Below, one piece after another: positions 22,410-34,460 of a DNA stretch of 64,000 nucleotides (positions are counted from its first letter, which is position 1; each line of letters begins with the position of its first letter). The DNA is from Candolleomyces eurysporus (taxonomy: Eukaryota; Basidiomycota; Agaricomycetes; Agaricales; Psathyrellaceae): contig JANBPK010000854.1 in assembly GCA_027579435.1 (NCBI GenBank), positions 62,001 through 126,000 of the forward strand, given 5' to 3'. The position numbers and the translations under genes are program-made. The notes under the pieces were generated by a model. The model was not told the DNA's origin, searched no databases, and saw nothing but the letters and a program-made list of their open reading frames with translations.

Positions 22410-22870
22410 CTGTACCCCACAAATGACTCGACGTATAGCATTGAGCGCGTTGACGCTGAGAACAATGCTGCCGAAATCCTGTCCCAATTGAATGGCCCTT
22501 GTCCAATCAAATTTATGCGGAGGCTGAGGACACATGGACGAGGACAGATCACTATCGTCGTGCCCAGGAAGAGTTCGACAATGTGACCATTGCGAATGGA
22601 GACCCTTCTGCTTGCAGCAGCGTTCATGCTAAGCTTCGTGGTCGCACAAGCGAATGGACTGCAGAAATGAAAGGTGGTCATGACAATGCCATAGCAAGTA
22701 GGAACTCAACCCTCGGCAAATGAATGAGGTGCGAAGACTGGATCGCTCAAAATGTATTCAAGATCATGCACAGTAAACGCAGCGGAAAAGGTTGAATAGA
22801 ATGGCCTCTGCTATAAAGGCGGGACCGGGCGCCGAGTCTGATGGCTGGGCTTAGGCTGAAAACTTCCCCT
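22410..22870 (+). repeat. Copy 2 of the ~500-bp direct repeat
   Basis: Direct-orientation partner of 18395-18905. In this copy a plus-strand frame reads SVVLYPTNDSTYSIERVDAE before a frame change into SNQIYAEAEDTWTRTDHYRR, and the partner has a stop within the second part. The ancestral sequence may therefore have been coding, but both copies are now decayed. Confidence 0.7.
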
Positions 22871-23224
22871 AACGCCCGATGTTTGCGCAAAACAGGGGCG
22901 TTCTAGAATAGCGTGTTCGTGAGCTAACCTCGAACCAATCTTCTGGCACGAATCAAGTAGCCTTAGGCGGAGCAAAACGTATTAGAGTACGTATCATTAC
23001 AATTTTGTGAACAAACTCGTCTGCGGAACGTATAGAAGAACAGAATACCAATGCTCGGAACATAAGGTCAAGCGCGTGTAGAGAGACGGCGTGTCGTCAG
23101 GCGTAAGAGAAGATAGAAATGATAATGAAAGGGAAGCGAATATTAACAGTCTAAGGGCCAAACGTATCGCAATGGGCAGGTGAATTAGATGGAGCAGTGG
23201 GCGAGAGGACGTTTGTTGAAGAGA
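22871..23224. other. Intergenic, nothing recognised
   Basis: It lies between the second direct repeat and the 3' end of the MARVEL-like gene. No open frame with motifs was seen. Confidence 0.4.
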
Positions 23225-24016
23225 TTAAGCCTTGTTGTAGTAGAATCCTTCGGGCGTGGGTCGTGCTTTGAACTGAACTTTATGGAAGAGAGCGCCGAAG
23301 AACAAAAATATGTACAGACCCCCTAGCGTGCAAAACAAAGAATCGGTGAGCATCTGAACACGCTCTGGAGCGACAGACGACGTACAAAGAGCCCACGCAA
23401 GGCCTTGGATAGCGACAATCCTCGAGCATTCGTTTGCATACGGTCTCCATGGTGCAGGATACTCGTCGGCGGGACGGTTGCAACTAGTACCTTTAAAAGG
23501 CGCTGTACGGTTGATAATGCCAGCACCGGTACCAAAGAAGACGGCGGCGATGAAAGAGAGGACGCAAATGACTATACAGAGGACACTCCAAACGTCAATA
23601 TCCCTTTCAACTCAGTATAGCATGAAAGCTAGACGTACAGCTAACCCCAAGCCAAGGGTGAGACAGCAGGATGAGGAGGGAGAAGATGACCGAGAACAAC
23701 AGGAGACCCAAGCCGTGTTTGTATTCCATCGAGGCGTAATTTTCATAGGTGTTGCCGTACTTGTGCAGCTGATTACCGACCAAACCGAGTAGGGCAACAG
23801 CTGGGGGGGTATTACAAGAACCGGCGGAGGAAGCGTAGGTGAGAGGGCGTGATGGGCGACAGAGAAGGGAACATGTGCTCAGTAAGTGAAGTATTGGGCG
23901 ATGTCGATGCTTCGAGATCACTTACTCATAGCGAAAAGGAAGAAAAAGGTAACGCCATATGCAGCTGACCGCACGCTAAAGGAAAGTCGGCGGGTGGTCG
24001 TGTCCTTCTCGTTCAT
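23225..24016 (-). CDS. MARVEL-like tetraspan membrane protein
   Basis: A minus-strand gene with a plausible ATG at 24016 (MNEKDTTTRRLSFSVRSAAY). Exon 1 holds the first helix (AYGVTFFFLFAM), exon 2 the short helix VALLGLVGNQ, exon 3 GLGLLLFSVIFSLLILLSH, and the last exon IVICVLSFIAAVFFGTGAGI, a Cys-containing loop (GTSCNRPADEYPAPWRPYAN), then LGGLYIFLFFGALFHK and the C-terminus TPEGFYYNKA with stop 23225-23227. Four hydrophobic segments with an N-terminal basic stretch fit the MARVEL/tetraspan architecture found in fungal plasma-membrane organisers. Assignment is by topology and general resemblance, not by a strict motif. The join between the last two exons was not fixed precisely. Confidence 0.65.
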
Positions 24017-25793
24017 GTTCGCTGCGATGGGGGGGGATAATGATTACGAAGATCGGTTCATTGAGATATCGGCATCGAGAAAACTATCACACACCTGGAG
24101 CCATTTGTAGGGGGATATCGATGAACCACGGCTGAGAGGGTGGACTAGTAGGAAGGAGTACCAGATGAGGGCGTCAGGTAAAATGGAAACGCGAAAGCAG
24201 AGCNGGGGGGATCGCGAAAGCATCTAGTCAGCCATCTCTCCCTATACGGACAAAAACCTTTGTGTCAGGTGCAAACAAGTGAGTAATCTAGAAGTCTCAC
24301 CTCGAAATTCGCCCCCCGTTTTTCTCCGCGTCACTCTTTCCCCCGGGAGTGAATATGCACGTCCGAGGAGGGTGGATTAGCCTTGAGCAAGGGCATTACG
24401 ATTTAGCTGAATGGAAGAGACATGATGCGGCTTCATTCGGAAGGCAGGCAGCTGCCGAACCTTTGCTCCGCGAAATCTAGTTAATTATAGCGATTCCCGT
24501 TACCAATATCCAGGAGGGAAGAAAAGTCAGCTGAGTAGTTGAGCCCCAGCTGGGGTATTTGGTATTCGTCCCCGAGTNGCTACGTCATAGTCGGAACGTC
24601 GATCAGTTCGCTTGCAGTTGGGTGCACGTCATTGCATCGCGCACATAAAGGCCCGAAGAGTGGATCTGACTGTCTAGAGAATGCAGCCTTTGGAATATTG
24701 ATGAAAGAGCATTTGGTTCACCGTGATTAATTCATAGGCAAGACATTATGGTCTGTACGCTGCCTCGGAATCAAGTTATTCAGCCAACACCAAAACGGGC
24801 GACGAAAAACATATGGCAATCTCATCATTACAAAGAGGGTCTTCGTCATCCCCCAGTATTTTCGGGATCGAAAATATAGCCCACTGACGACGAAGATGGT
24901 GAGTCTAGACATTAAAGTGACAGATGTGGTTCAACGTCGGAATTCGGGATTGGGCCATAGTGGCGCAAGATTAGGATTGATATCCTCATCTTATCTTATC
25001 TTTGTGGCGGTACCTTCGATCGCTGTGTCTTGGTCTCTCCCGACGATTCATCTCCTCGAATCTGACTCTATCATCGCTATTGAACCGACGATAGTCACTA
25101 ACTTAGTGAGCCTTCTCAACTGAAAGATGCTTGCGGAGTTCTTCGCAAATGATATCCTCAAGGCACGTACCCTTGAACGAGCTAGATAATTGAGATCGAA
25201 AGCCGAAATTTTTAGAGTTCTTCCTGTTGAATGGAATCCAGGCCTTTGATGAAGGTCTATCCCCCCGAGTCCGACGCATCTAAGCCATAGACGCATTCTC
25301 AATTCTAATCCGCTTCCGGGGAAATTTTTACACCTACTTTCATTTTCATCAAATTTCCTACCATCTGAATAGTTGCTCAACGATTTATTTAACACGACAA
25401 AATTGTGAGTAGAGGGGTCTATGCATCTATACTAATGAATATGACCACCATGTGCTGAGCTCAGTATTTGAAAGGGTCAAAATGCTCATGACGACGTTCG
25501 TGTTGATTTCACGGTGTGGTTCGTGATCCATGACCTCCAGACGGCTTCAAGCATCACCTTTCGACCATCATCGAGTTGTCTTGAAGTAGCTCGACGGCAT
25601 TCTTTTCAAAAAAACCCTTGAGCAGGTGAAGCACCTGGCTTTGTTAGCCATACTTGTTCGAGGTACATTCAACGATCACATTTTCAGGTTCTCAGTTTGT
25701 GATATTCGTCTTCATTGTTATATAGCAGCTGATGAATCCCATTTCAAGTTTAAACAGCAGACTCGCCAATGGGATATACGTAGGTACAAAGAA
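24017..25793. other. Intergenic, no gene recognised
   Basis: Open frames here are below 120 codons with no known motif. Ns occur at 24204 and 24578. The proximal part may carry the MARVEL-like gene's promoter. The stretch 25400-25790 lies 3' of the CorA-like gene. Confidence 0.4.
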
Positions 25794-27990
25794 TCAGATT
25801 CTCCTCGAGCCACGCTGCCGGATAATTCGGCCGTCATCGTTAACGATACCCCTACGGAATTCATTGAGTGCAATCGCGGATTGGGCATGGAATAGCTGTT
25901 TCGACCTGGACTGAGGATCTAGAAGGACAGAAGCCAAAGGTGGAGAAGGTGGCAGATGTTGGTGGTTACTTTTACGACGCATTCTCCAGACGTTCCAAAC
26001 CAGAAGAACTAGTATAGTTAATGGGACAGTTATGGCTGGGAACAGCCACCACCCACGGGCAACGGAGATAGAGCGCCTTCCGTCATCGGCTTCGCTGGTA
26101 TCGAAGAATACCATGCTGAACACAGCCTGAAGAACGCAACTGGGTTGAGTAGCGGCGGTGTGGTCGGTCGATAAGCGACGTACCGAGACAAACGTCCCAG
26201 GTAAGAACACCATAGTCAATGTCGCCATCCTAAACGTGTGCGCAAGCCACAGAATCAGTTCACCACAGCACATTATGAGGGATAATTGTTATTCGTACGT
26301 AATCATGGACGAACTATCATTTTGTGTCTGGGTGGCGATCTTGCTGGTGAAATCCGCGATTTGCAGGTTTGTACGGTTATCTATCTGGGAAGAGAGATTG
26401 TGGAAGAGAGTGATTTGCAGCGCTGTGCTCTCAGCATAGCTCTGAATCCATCTCCGGCGAGCAGATGTCTGAGAACGAAGGAAAAGGAGCGAGCCCGCGA
26501 CAGATGTTCCGCGAATTGAGTCCCGGGGAATAAAGCCCGCCAGGGAGTCGTAAACCTCCAATAGGTACTCCAATCGTTCGATGAGATCCGACAGGTCCTC
26601 CCTGATAGTCAGGAATTCGCATGATAGAACGTGGAGCTCCCTAATGGACGCACTTGGATCCATTGTGATCTTTTTGTCGGTCAAGTGCTCCTGAAATAGA
26701 GTTTAACAACAGCTTAATTTCTGCACAGAAAGAAAAAATAACCTACATAGTCAAGTAGGGTATCCCTAAGAGGCAGAATCTCCTCACTCCAAGCTTCTGC
26801 TGAGGCCTCGGCAATGAACGCATCTATGGCCAGAGGGCGCAAGAGCGCGCTCCCAAATCCCTCGCTGATGCAGCGCAGTATGGATTTTTGAACTCCGTTG
26901 GCGTGGCAATCCGTCACAATGTACGTTGTAGACCCATCAGGGCGGTACGAGAACCAAGCATAAGACGGTGGAAAGTTGTTCACCCCGCACCCATACTGGT
27001 ACCAACCCTCTGCAAAGTCTAAATAAAAACGACATCGTCACTTCAGCGAGATGTGGTAGACATACCTAGAATGTCCTTGGCATCGCTCTCTGTCTGCCTC
27101 CGCGCGTAGTAGTTTCCCGACCTCAACCAGATCCTGTTCATGCTGTACGACAAAAAGGCTCGTGAGACATCCAAATGTTGGACGAGATATTGAGCAGTGA
27201 TAGGGTTGATGCATGGATGTCGTTTCTGCACTTCATAAATCCCATGATCAAGGATTGCGGGAGTGTAGGTCTCAGCTTCAGAGCCCAAAAACCTAAAAGA
27301 TGTTTTGAGGAATGAGTCTTAGAGCCTTAACGATGGGACAGGCGGACAAACAGGATACGAAGAAGTGGGGTTGGACGCCCACTCTAGGGACAAGGAGTTC
27401 AGCTAGGTGAAAAACGTCTGGTAGGCACTGGGTATCAGAAGGATACACGTACTTCAAGGTGTTCAATAAGTGCTTCATGACCCAAGGTCTGCTTGAATGT
27501 GACGGCGGGATCATCTTCCAGCCTTTGGACATTCTTCGAGTAGATTTCTAACAAGTCAACTGATGTTTCGATGAGAGCATTGTCAGCCTTTGTGAAAGGG
27601 CTGTTGAATGGAAGGTGCCGCATCTCAACCTCTGGGCAGTGCATCTTCGAAAGAGGAAGAAAGGAGGAAGGAGGTGAGCCAGGAGCCGAGCTACTCACTT
27701 CTCTGACGTCTGGAATGGTTACGGTTCGGAATGAAGAGGTTACGACCGTACACCAGTGGGGGAATTGGAAGAGCCCATCCAGTGAACCAGTGGCTATCGC
27801 TCTATGCGCAAGCTCGACACATTCTCCTGCATTGCAGGCCTTTTGCAGCTGGCTACTAGTCCACTCGATGGTGTTGCCATTCCGTTGACGCCTGATCTTA
27901 ACTCAGGACCACTGGTATTGTCACCAATTGTATACGGAACGACGCGAGTGAACTTACAAACACACACAGGCATGCTATCGCAACTACAGT
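25794..27990 (-). CDS. CorA-like (Mg2+ transporter-like) membrane protein
   Basis: A minus-strand gene with at least seven exons. N-terminal soluble part: WTSSQLQKACNAGECVELAH (near 27850), FQFPHWCTVVTSSFRTVTIP, MHCPEVEMRHLPFNSPFTKA, SEAETYTPAILDHGIYEVQK, FPPSYAWFSYRPDG, SALLRPLAIDAFIAEASAEA. A long helical region follows (LTIREDLSDLIERLEYLLEV, RRRWIQSYAESTALQITLFH, TNLQIADFTSKIATQTQ). The C-terminus has two membrane helices: MATLTMVFLPGTFVS then, after an intron, VFSMVFFD and WWLFPAITVPLTILVLLVWN, ending RIIRQRGSRRI at 25794. TLTxxFLPGTFV with a following helix is typical of fungal CorA-like proteins; the GMN signature of true Mg2+ channels is not evident, so ion specificity is unproven. The first exon and ATG are unresolved (about 27.9-28.0 kb). 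Confidence 0.75.
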
Positions 27991-29363
27991 CGTTTGCGGA
28001 ATTCTTGTCAGTTCTGTTGTTTGCTCGAGCAGAATGATGTGGCCAGGAGTCAATAAGTGCTATCTATCCCTGCAGTGCCGTCAGACCTACTTCCGAGGCT
28101 ATTGCTCATATTGAACCGCAAGTTTGGTGGCGTGACGGTCTGACAGCCGTCTTGACAAGCCGTTCTCGCGATGGTAGCCTATCTGAACGCGTGTAAAGCC
28201 CTTTACTAGTAGTGTATTGAGTTAGCCAACAAATGGATTCGGTTCGTCTTTGGCTCAACTCTTGATATTTGATAGTTTGAGAGAGTCAGAACTACTATAC
28301 TATGTACAGCGGCTCAATAGTTTGCTACTCCGAGTTTGAATACGCTCCATTTTTTTACATCTACTGTATAGCATACGTACTGTATCATTCTCGTCTTGGT
28401 CCAATAGATGCCTTCATCTTTATTATACAAAGCACACCCGACGCGTTCAAACGAAAGCGAATGTGCCGAACACCCAAATCGGAGGCGGAGATGATAGCGC
28501 CGAACTGAACAAGGCGAGAACGAAAAAAAAAAAGCAGGTGGCGCATATAAGACTATTTTTCGACAAAAATTCTCGGTTTCACTCGTTTTCTCAACTTTCG
28601 GGTCTGGGGTCCAGGTTTTTGATGGGAACTCACTCTCCAGTCCGGGTTTGATGGAAACACGGTCACAGCTTACTTCTAAATTGGCAAGGAGAGCGTGGTA
28701 TAGGGGAGATAAAATGAGTACCTACTTGTCCAAGCTCTTCAATAGTCAATTTTGTGACTTGTAGGCAACTGATCTAAGGTGGCCGGGCTTCCCCTTGAGC
28801 ATATTATGGTATTTTCTTTGATTTACAGGACTTAGGCATCCTGGCAGCAGGGCGCAGGCAGTCGTGTTACAAAANCCACTATTTTATTATCACATATTTT
28901 TATATTATTATAAACCTCTCAATACAATTATCTGACTGTGCTGAGCCAAGAGAATCAACCTGGAAGTGAGGGAGGAGAAGAGGCTCTATTGACTGTATTA
29001 CACCAGCATTCAGGACCACTTCAAGACAGTAACTACACCTTTTCAATTAAGCTGAGGACAAGTACGCGCCCTCCAATTTTTATGAGATTCCGCCTAAATG
29101 TGAGTGAGCTATAGCAAGTGGCGGGAAATGGGCGGGATCAGAGGCGGGACGGTGAGCGCGGCTGATCTGATGACGCCAAACCCTAGATTGACGGTGCCGA
29201 GCGATGTGCGGCGTGTCCCGACATCGCTGATGGCAACAATCATGCCCGATCACCCGCCGGTACGACCCCCTTCTCACCATTATTGATCATGCATCAAACT
29301 AATGGACTGAACCTGGAGACTGGAACCGATATCTTAGCACTGAATAATTTTTGACGATAAATC
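27991..29363. other. AT-rich intergenic region
   Basis: No gene is recognised between the CorA-like and CHAT genes, which point away from each other, so both promoters probably lie here. An AT-rich stretch at 28870-28935 (with an N at 28875) and an A9-A10 run near 28526-28535 stand out. Confidence 0.45.
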
Positions 29364-32026
29364 ATGCCATACCTCTCCAACCTTTCTGAATCAATTTCAG
29401 TAACCCAAAGAGCGGTTGAGCTAACTCCTGCTGGTAATCCATACCTCCCTGGCAGGCTCATTAACCTGGCAATCTCACTCTTCAATCGCTTCCAGCGCAC
29501 CGGAGCTCTCTCCGACATTGCCGAATCAATTTCTTTCGACCGACGAACAGTCAAGCTGACTCCTGCAGGTCATCCAGACCTCCCTCGCAGGCTCCACCAC
29601 CTGGGAATATCGCTTTTATATCGCTTCAATCGCACCGGAGCCCTCTCTGACATTGCTGAATCAATCTCAGTTNACNAACAAGCAGTCGAGCTGACTCCTG
29701 CTGGTCATCCAGACCTACCTGCCAGGCTCAGCAACCTCGGAAGCTCGCTCTTGGCTCGCTTCAAGCTTACTGGAGCACTCTCCGAGATTGCTGAATCAGT
29801 TTCCGTCATGCGACGAGCAGTCGAGCTGACTCCTGTTGGTCATACGGCGATCCCTGGCATGCTCAGCAACTTGGCAAACTCACTCTCCGATCGCTTCGAG
29901 CGCACCGGAGCCCTATCCGACATTGATGAATCAATTTCAGTCAACCAACGAGCAGTCAAGCTGACTCCTGCCGGTCATTCAGGCCTTCCTGAAAGGCTTA
30001 GCAATCTGGGAAACTCGCTCGCAAATCGCTTCGAGTGCACCGGAGACCTCCCCGACATTGCTGAATCAATCTCAGTCCATCAACGGGCGGTTGAGCTGAT
30101 TCCTGCTGGTCATCCAGACCTCCCTGTCATGCTTGGCAACCTGGCAAAATCATTCTGGTGTCGCTCAGTAATGACACACAGTGATAATGACTTGAACAAA
30201 AGCATTGCCCTTAACATGTCTGCAGCAACCTGTGGTTATGCCCCCCCATCACGGAGGTTGCAAATAGCGAGATATTGGTCTCACCTTTCCTACAAACATT
30301 ATCCTCATTCGCCCCAGACCCTCACTGCCTTTGATACGACCATACGGCTCATGTCTCTCGTTGCAAGTCTCGATCAAACCGTGCATCATTGTCACGAGGT
30401 ACTCCAGAATATCGCTGACTTACCTTGTGGGGCAGCCGCCGCCGGGTGTTTGTTGAAAAGAGCCGACAAAGCCTTGGAGTGGCTTGAACAAGGTCGCTGT
30501 CTTGTTTGGACCCGACTGAGCAACCTGCGGACGCTGCTTGTTGATCTTCGCACACACGATGAAAGCATCGCACAACGTCTCTTGGATGTTTCAGGGCGAC
30601 TGGAAAATTCGGTTTCGCGCCAAGGCTCCCATATTGACATGTCCATGTCGGAAAAGATCTCAGCAGAGGATGAAGCACGAGTGCATTTGGAGCTTGCAAA
30701 CGAGTGGGAAGAGCTTCTCAGCACTGTGAGGAGTACCGTCCCAGGCTTTGAGAACTTCCTCCAGCCATCTCCATGCTCCACCCTACTTCAGTACCTCCCA
30801 GACTCCGGACCGATCGTCGTCATCAATGTTCACGAAGATTGCTGTGATGCCATTGCGCTTATAGCTGGACTCGATGAACCTTTCCATATCCCACTACACA
30901 GCTTCTCACAGAAGAAGGCCATCATATACTCCAATGAGCTGACGACTCATCTAAAACTCAACGAGTTGCGTATGCNGTGGGGTCCAGGCAGACACAGACG
31001 AAGAAGAGGTTACACTCGATGACCCAACAGAAAGAGCTATATGGCCAAGGGCAAACAAGAACATCCGTAACGGAATAATTCGCAACATCCTTGGGGGTCT
31101 ATGGAGAGAGGTAGTAAAGCCGATATTAGATGCCCTAGGATTCTCGGTGAGTGAATCTTATCTAACAGTGGCGCCAATTCTGATCCCTGTGACAGAGGTT
31201 ACAATCATCGTCCGAAACGACACTGTCAAGGATCTGGTGGTGCCCCACGGGTCCTATGTCCTTCCTCCCTCTTCACGCCGCCGGGATATATGGAGGGGAG
31301 GTCTCTGATACCATACTAAATTATGCTATCTCGTCATACACGCCATCCATCACTCTCCTCGCCGATCGAGTCAAGAATAATCACCCGATTGATCAGAAGG
31401 TCTCTGGCTTATTCCTAACAAGCCAACCGAATGCCCCTGACCTTTCTCCAATCCCTGGAGTTACAAAGGAGGTTAGGTCAATCCACAAGCAGGCCGTTGA
31501 ACATGGAGTACGAGTACTCAGCGTCGAAGGGGATGTTACAGTCAACACAGCCCTTGAGCACATGGAGGAATTCAGCAGCATTCATCTAGCGTGCCACGCA
31601 TCGCAAGATCAAAGCGATCCACTTCAAAGTCGATTCCGATTCCACAGCGGTTCCCTCGATCTCTCAACAATTATTCGGAAGAATCTCAAGAACGCCGATC
31701 TCGCTTTCCTATCGGCATGTCAAACCAGCACCGGCGAGGCGAAGCTTTCCGAGGAAGTGGTTCATCTGGCCGCTGGGATGCTTGCGGCTGGATACCGTAG
31801 AGTGGTAGCCACGATGTGGGCTATTGCTGATCAGCATGCGCCAGATGTAGCGAGTGACTTTTACGATTACCTCCTTGCACGGCGAGTCGAAGGTGATGGC
31901 AGCGGATTTGACGGATCGGACTCTGCCTATGCCCTGCATCACGCCCTACAACAGCTGAGGAAGAGACTTGGTGATTCCGAACAGTCTTTGCTTACTTGGA
32001 TCCCTTATGTACATTTTGGTCTTTGA
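29364..32026 (+). CDS. TPR-CHAT protein (caspase-like CHAT protease domain with N-terminal repeats)
   Basis: Two exons (29364-31146 and 31196-32026) encode about 870 residues if the N at 30976 is ignored; with it counted the frame breaks after LNELRM. The N-terminal 270 residues are six 45-residue helical repeats of the TPR type (consensus ESISVxxRAVELTPAGHPDL then P-RLxNLGxSLxxRFxRTGA). A helical linker follows. The C-terminal CHAT domain shows WCPTGPMSFLPLHAAGIYGG, the catalytic His in HLACHAS (about residue 728) and the catalytic Cys in LSACQTSTGE (about 769), then VVATMWAIAD and a final TWIPYVHFG. Both catalytic residues are present, so peptidase activity is plausible. Fungal members have no established substrate; bacterial TPR-CHAT proteins act in defence and cell death. 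The N-terminus is short compared with many family members, so upstream repeats may be missing. Confidence 0.88.
29388..30197 (+). repeat. Six tandem 135-bp coding repeats (TPR-type)
   Basis: Units start at GAATCA 29388, 29523, 29658, 29793, 29928 and 30063, an exact 135-bp (45-codon) period without indels. Units are similar but not identical, so expansion is not very recent. Two Ns (29673, 29676) lie in unit 3 and keep the frame. Confidence 0.9.
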
Positions 32027-32230
32027 TTTATCCATCGTTCACGGTATCGTTTATATTCATGCTCCATTTTATATCATTTTCGTAACCATGTTTGAACTAT
32101 TGCTTTCCGTTTCCGTGGGCTTACTCATACACGTAGCTACTTACATCCTGCCTGCGTCCACGTTTCCCATCTATATTCGTTTAATAATACCCTTGTACGC
32201 AATCTGACCATCATAGCAAAAAATTTGGCT
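32027..32230 (+). repeat. CHAT 3' flank, related to a segment at 34.97-35.22 kb
   Basis: The sequence directly after the CHAT stop (ATCGTTCACGGTATCGT, TTCGTAACC, TTTCCGTTTCCG, GTCCATGTTTCC-like words) recurs in the same order and orientation at about 34972-35220. The copy therefore looks like the 3' remnant of a second CHAT-type gene. Confidence 0.5.
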
Positions 32231-32298
32231 AGAGTTGCAAGCCAAAGGACTGTGCAGTGTCCTGGCACTGATGGTCCACCACAGTGCTTCCAGCTCGG

Positions 32299-32755
32299 TC
32301 AGACTTGATACCGAAGCGGGGTGATCAGGAACGATGAGCTAGACAAAGAGGCCCTCGACGTAGATGAGTCAGTAGATGGTCGTGTGAGGTTGGAGCTGGC
32401 AGATGCACGAGTGAAGGTCAAGGTCGTCGAAGCGCGTTGTAGGGTCGTCATAGGATACGGAGGTGGGGAGGAGGCGGGATTCGACGGAACATATCTCTGG
32501 TTCAACCTGATCGAGCCCTTTTCAATGATGGCTTGCGGCTGAGAATCTTATCCAATTGTCGTCGACTCGTCGAGGTGTTCAGGATGTGAGGTGATATCGA
32601 AGAAACTCCCGCTACAATTACGTCTGGTGCTCCGGTTGTCACTCGACGGGGATGATGAGCTGGGCGATGAACCTTGGTGCGACCTGTTAATTGCTAGAAA
32701 TTTGAGAGCTGAGTCCGGATCGGAGAAGCAGTAAAGAATAGAAGTGAAAAAAGAC
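32299..32755 (-). other. Possible small exons, unrecognised
   Basis: Minus-strand frames FFTSILYCFSDPDSALKFLA followed by a Ser-rich stretch, and NQRYVPSNPASSPPPYPMTT followed by Ser/Thr-rich sequence, could be two exons of a small gene. No motif, start or splice pair was established. Confidence 0.25.
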
Positions 32756-32759
32756 TTTC

Positions 32760-33480
32760 GATCCAGCAAACCGCAGTACCTGATCCATTCCATGAGGTTT
32801 TTAATTGTCAATAGGTTTGAACACCCTGACTAGGCGGAAAAAGCATGGTATTCAGCAACACCGGAGGATGAAAGAGACAGAAACGTACGCGTTGTATCCA
32901 CAGCTTCCCAACCGAGTTCCTCTAACGCGCTCTTGCCGATCCTAACCAGGTGCCATACAGCACGGCAAAGTCCTCCACACCCAGCTTTGTTCCATCGCAA
33001 GCAATACGATCTCTTGCGGCACGACATCGGCATTCTCGACCGCCTCAGCTGGCCGCTCCTGTGCTGAACACCCGACACCCCAGTGGATACATGCGATGCC
33101 GACAATTTTTCTTCCACCCTCTCGTCTTGGATTTGCCCTTTTCTATGCGCCGTTAGCCCGTTCGGAGCCACGAGACTGGTGCAGAACGGTGGAAGGACGA
33201 GCATGGCCGAGACAATGAGTCGGGCGATGGGAGTGACAGTTTGCTGGGAGGGCGTGTGGAGGAAAAGAATCGTGTCGAAAGTATTGAGTTCAGGAGCCTT
33301 ATGAATGAGTGGAGGAAGGGAGATAACGCAACGTGAACATCCCACCTAACGCCTCCTGACAGATAGACCGGGATCTCATGAGCCCCTCGTCGTCAACGTT
33401 CCATCCCCCACCTACGGATTGCCTATAATGCTACTCCCGACTTTCTTGGGACCTGATACGCTAGCGACGGTAATGTTGTT
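32760..33480 (-). pseudogene. Truncated ARMC8-type gene, copy 1
   Basis: On the minus strand GGCGACGAGGGGCTGATGAG of the intact gene (56150-56169) is matched near 33408 with one or two changes. The exon coding for LDTILPLLLSPSPQIVTPIV is matched by NTFDTILFLHTPSQQTVTPI at about 33240-33310. The region before GLGLGPDG and its splice donor (TACGTTTC) are also recognisable near 32890. The middle part coding for the second and third exons is deleted, several frames are broken, and everything downstream of the fourth or fifth exon is missing. Together with the F-box remnant just upstream it forms one arm of an inverted duplication. Confidence 0.72.
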
Positions 33481-33916
33481 GTCGACGGGAGAGGAGATTG
33501 AGGTTCAAAGCAAGATGACGGGTGCCAATTGATGGCACACCGCCTTCTCTATTTGGACGAGTCGCCATTCAGCCGACGAGCTCGTCCTTCCCCCGGGCAA
33601 TTATTGGACCTGTTCCGAAACAGTACTGGTATTGAGCCCTCATATGCAGACCTACCCCGATTCTTGTGGGGGCAACACCAAGGTTCCGTTAATCGCTTCG
33701 ATTGAACGTCTGATACTCACCTTAGCCAGTTCGTCTACCAATGAACGAGTGCTTTTCAACACTATATCTAGCCGGTGTTAAAATTAAGAAAACGAGATAT
33801 CTCTTCCTAGCGCAGATCATCGAGGCGAACGAAAATAGAAGAGCCCAGCATGGCAAAAACTAGTTTATCCTCCGGCCCACGGCCAGGTTAGTGAATTGGA
33901 CGGGCGTGAAAATGAG

Positions 33917-34460
33917 CTACGACATCGGTTTCCCGAGTCCCGTCCCCTCTCCGCTCCGTGTACATCGATTGATCAGGAGTGGAACACAAGGTATAAGCAT
34001 CTCTACCAAGATTGATATGGAGAGCGTCAACGAAGCATTTTTACCTGTATCACGACGTTTGACCGTATGACGGCTCTTAAATTCCGAGCACGGCAGCATC
34101 GTTACTGACAGAATGGACAAACACACAACTCCACCATCACAAATGTGCGTCTTCGCTAGAGTCCTTGACAAATATCCGATGTCTAACAGAACTATATCAA
34201 GGAGTCCGAGGTATAGCCCAATGCGATATCCAGGAGGCCAAGGCTTTCCAGATCGATGGGCAACCGGAATGATATGTAAGTTCAGGGAGAGATAGAAGGA
34301 GCACAACGTCTGAGTCTTGATCGATCGGAGAGGCCATGAACCCGAAGCATTGAGACCAAATGGAACGGAGTGAGGGCAACGAGGGAACAGGCGTGCGTAT
34401 CGTGAGGCAAACGTTGGCTCTCAGGACTGGCAATTCTCGTCGCACCAATCAGAAGCTCTG
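33917..34460 (-). pseudogene. F-box family C-terminal remnant (copy A)
   Basis: Minus-strand frames give DSDVVLLLSLPELTYHSG and then, in another frame, IGYLSRTLAKTHICDGGVVC with LSILSV and DTGKNASLTL. These parallel LDLGYSSRTLVEVCFRDGKM, LCILSV and TTGSNAALTVL of the F-box gene at 36.9 kb and the equivalent part of that at 51.0 kb. Only the last quarter of the protein is represented and frames are broken, so it is a remnant. Confidence 0.68.

Noticed and set aside
32830..33345. 171-codon minus-strand frame starting MGCSRCVISLPPLIHKAPEL
   Set aside because: It is the out-of-frame reading of the truncated ARMC8 copy; the same start occurs as a shadow at 56595 in the intact gene.
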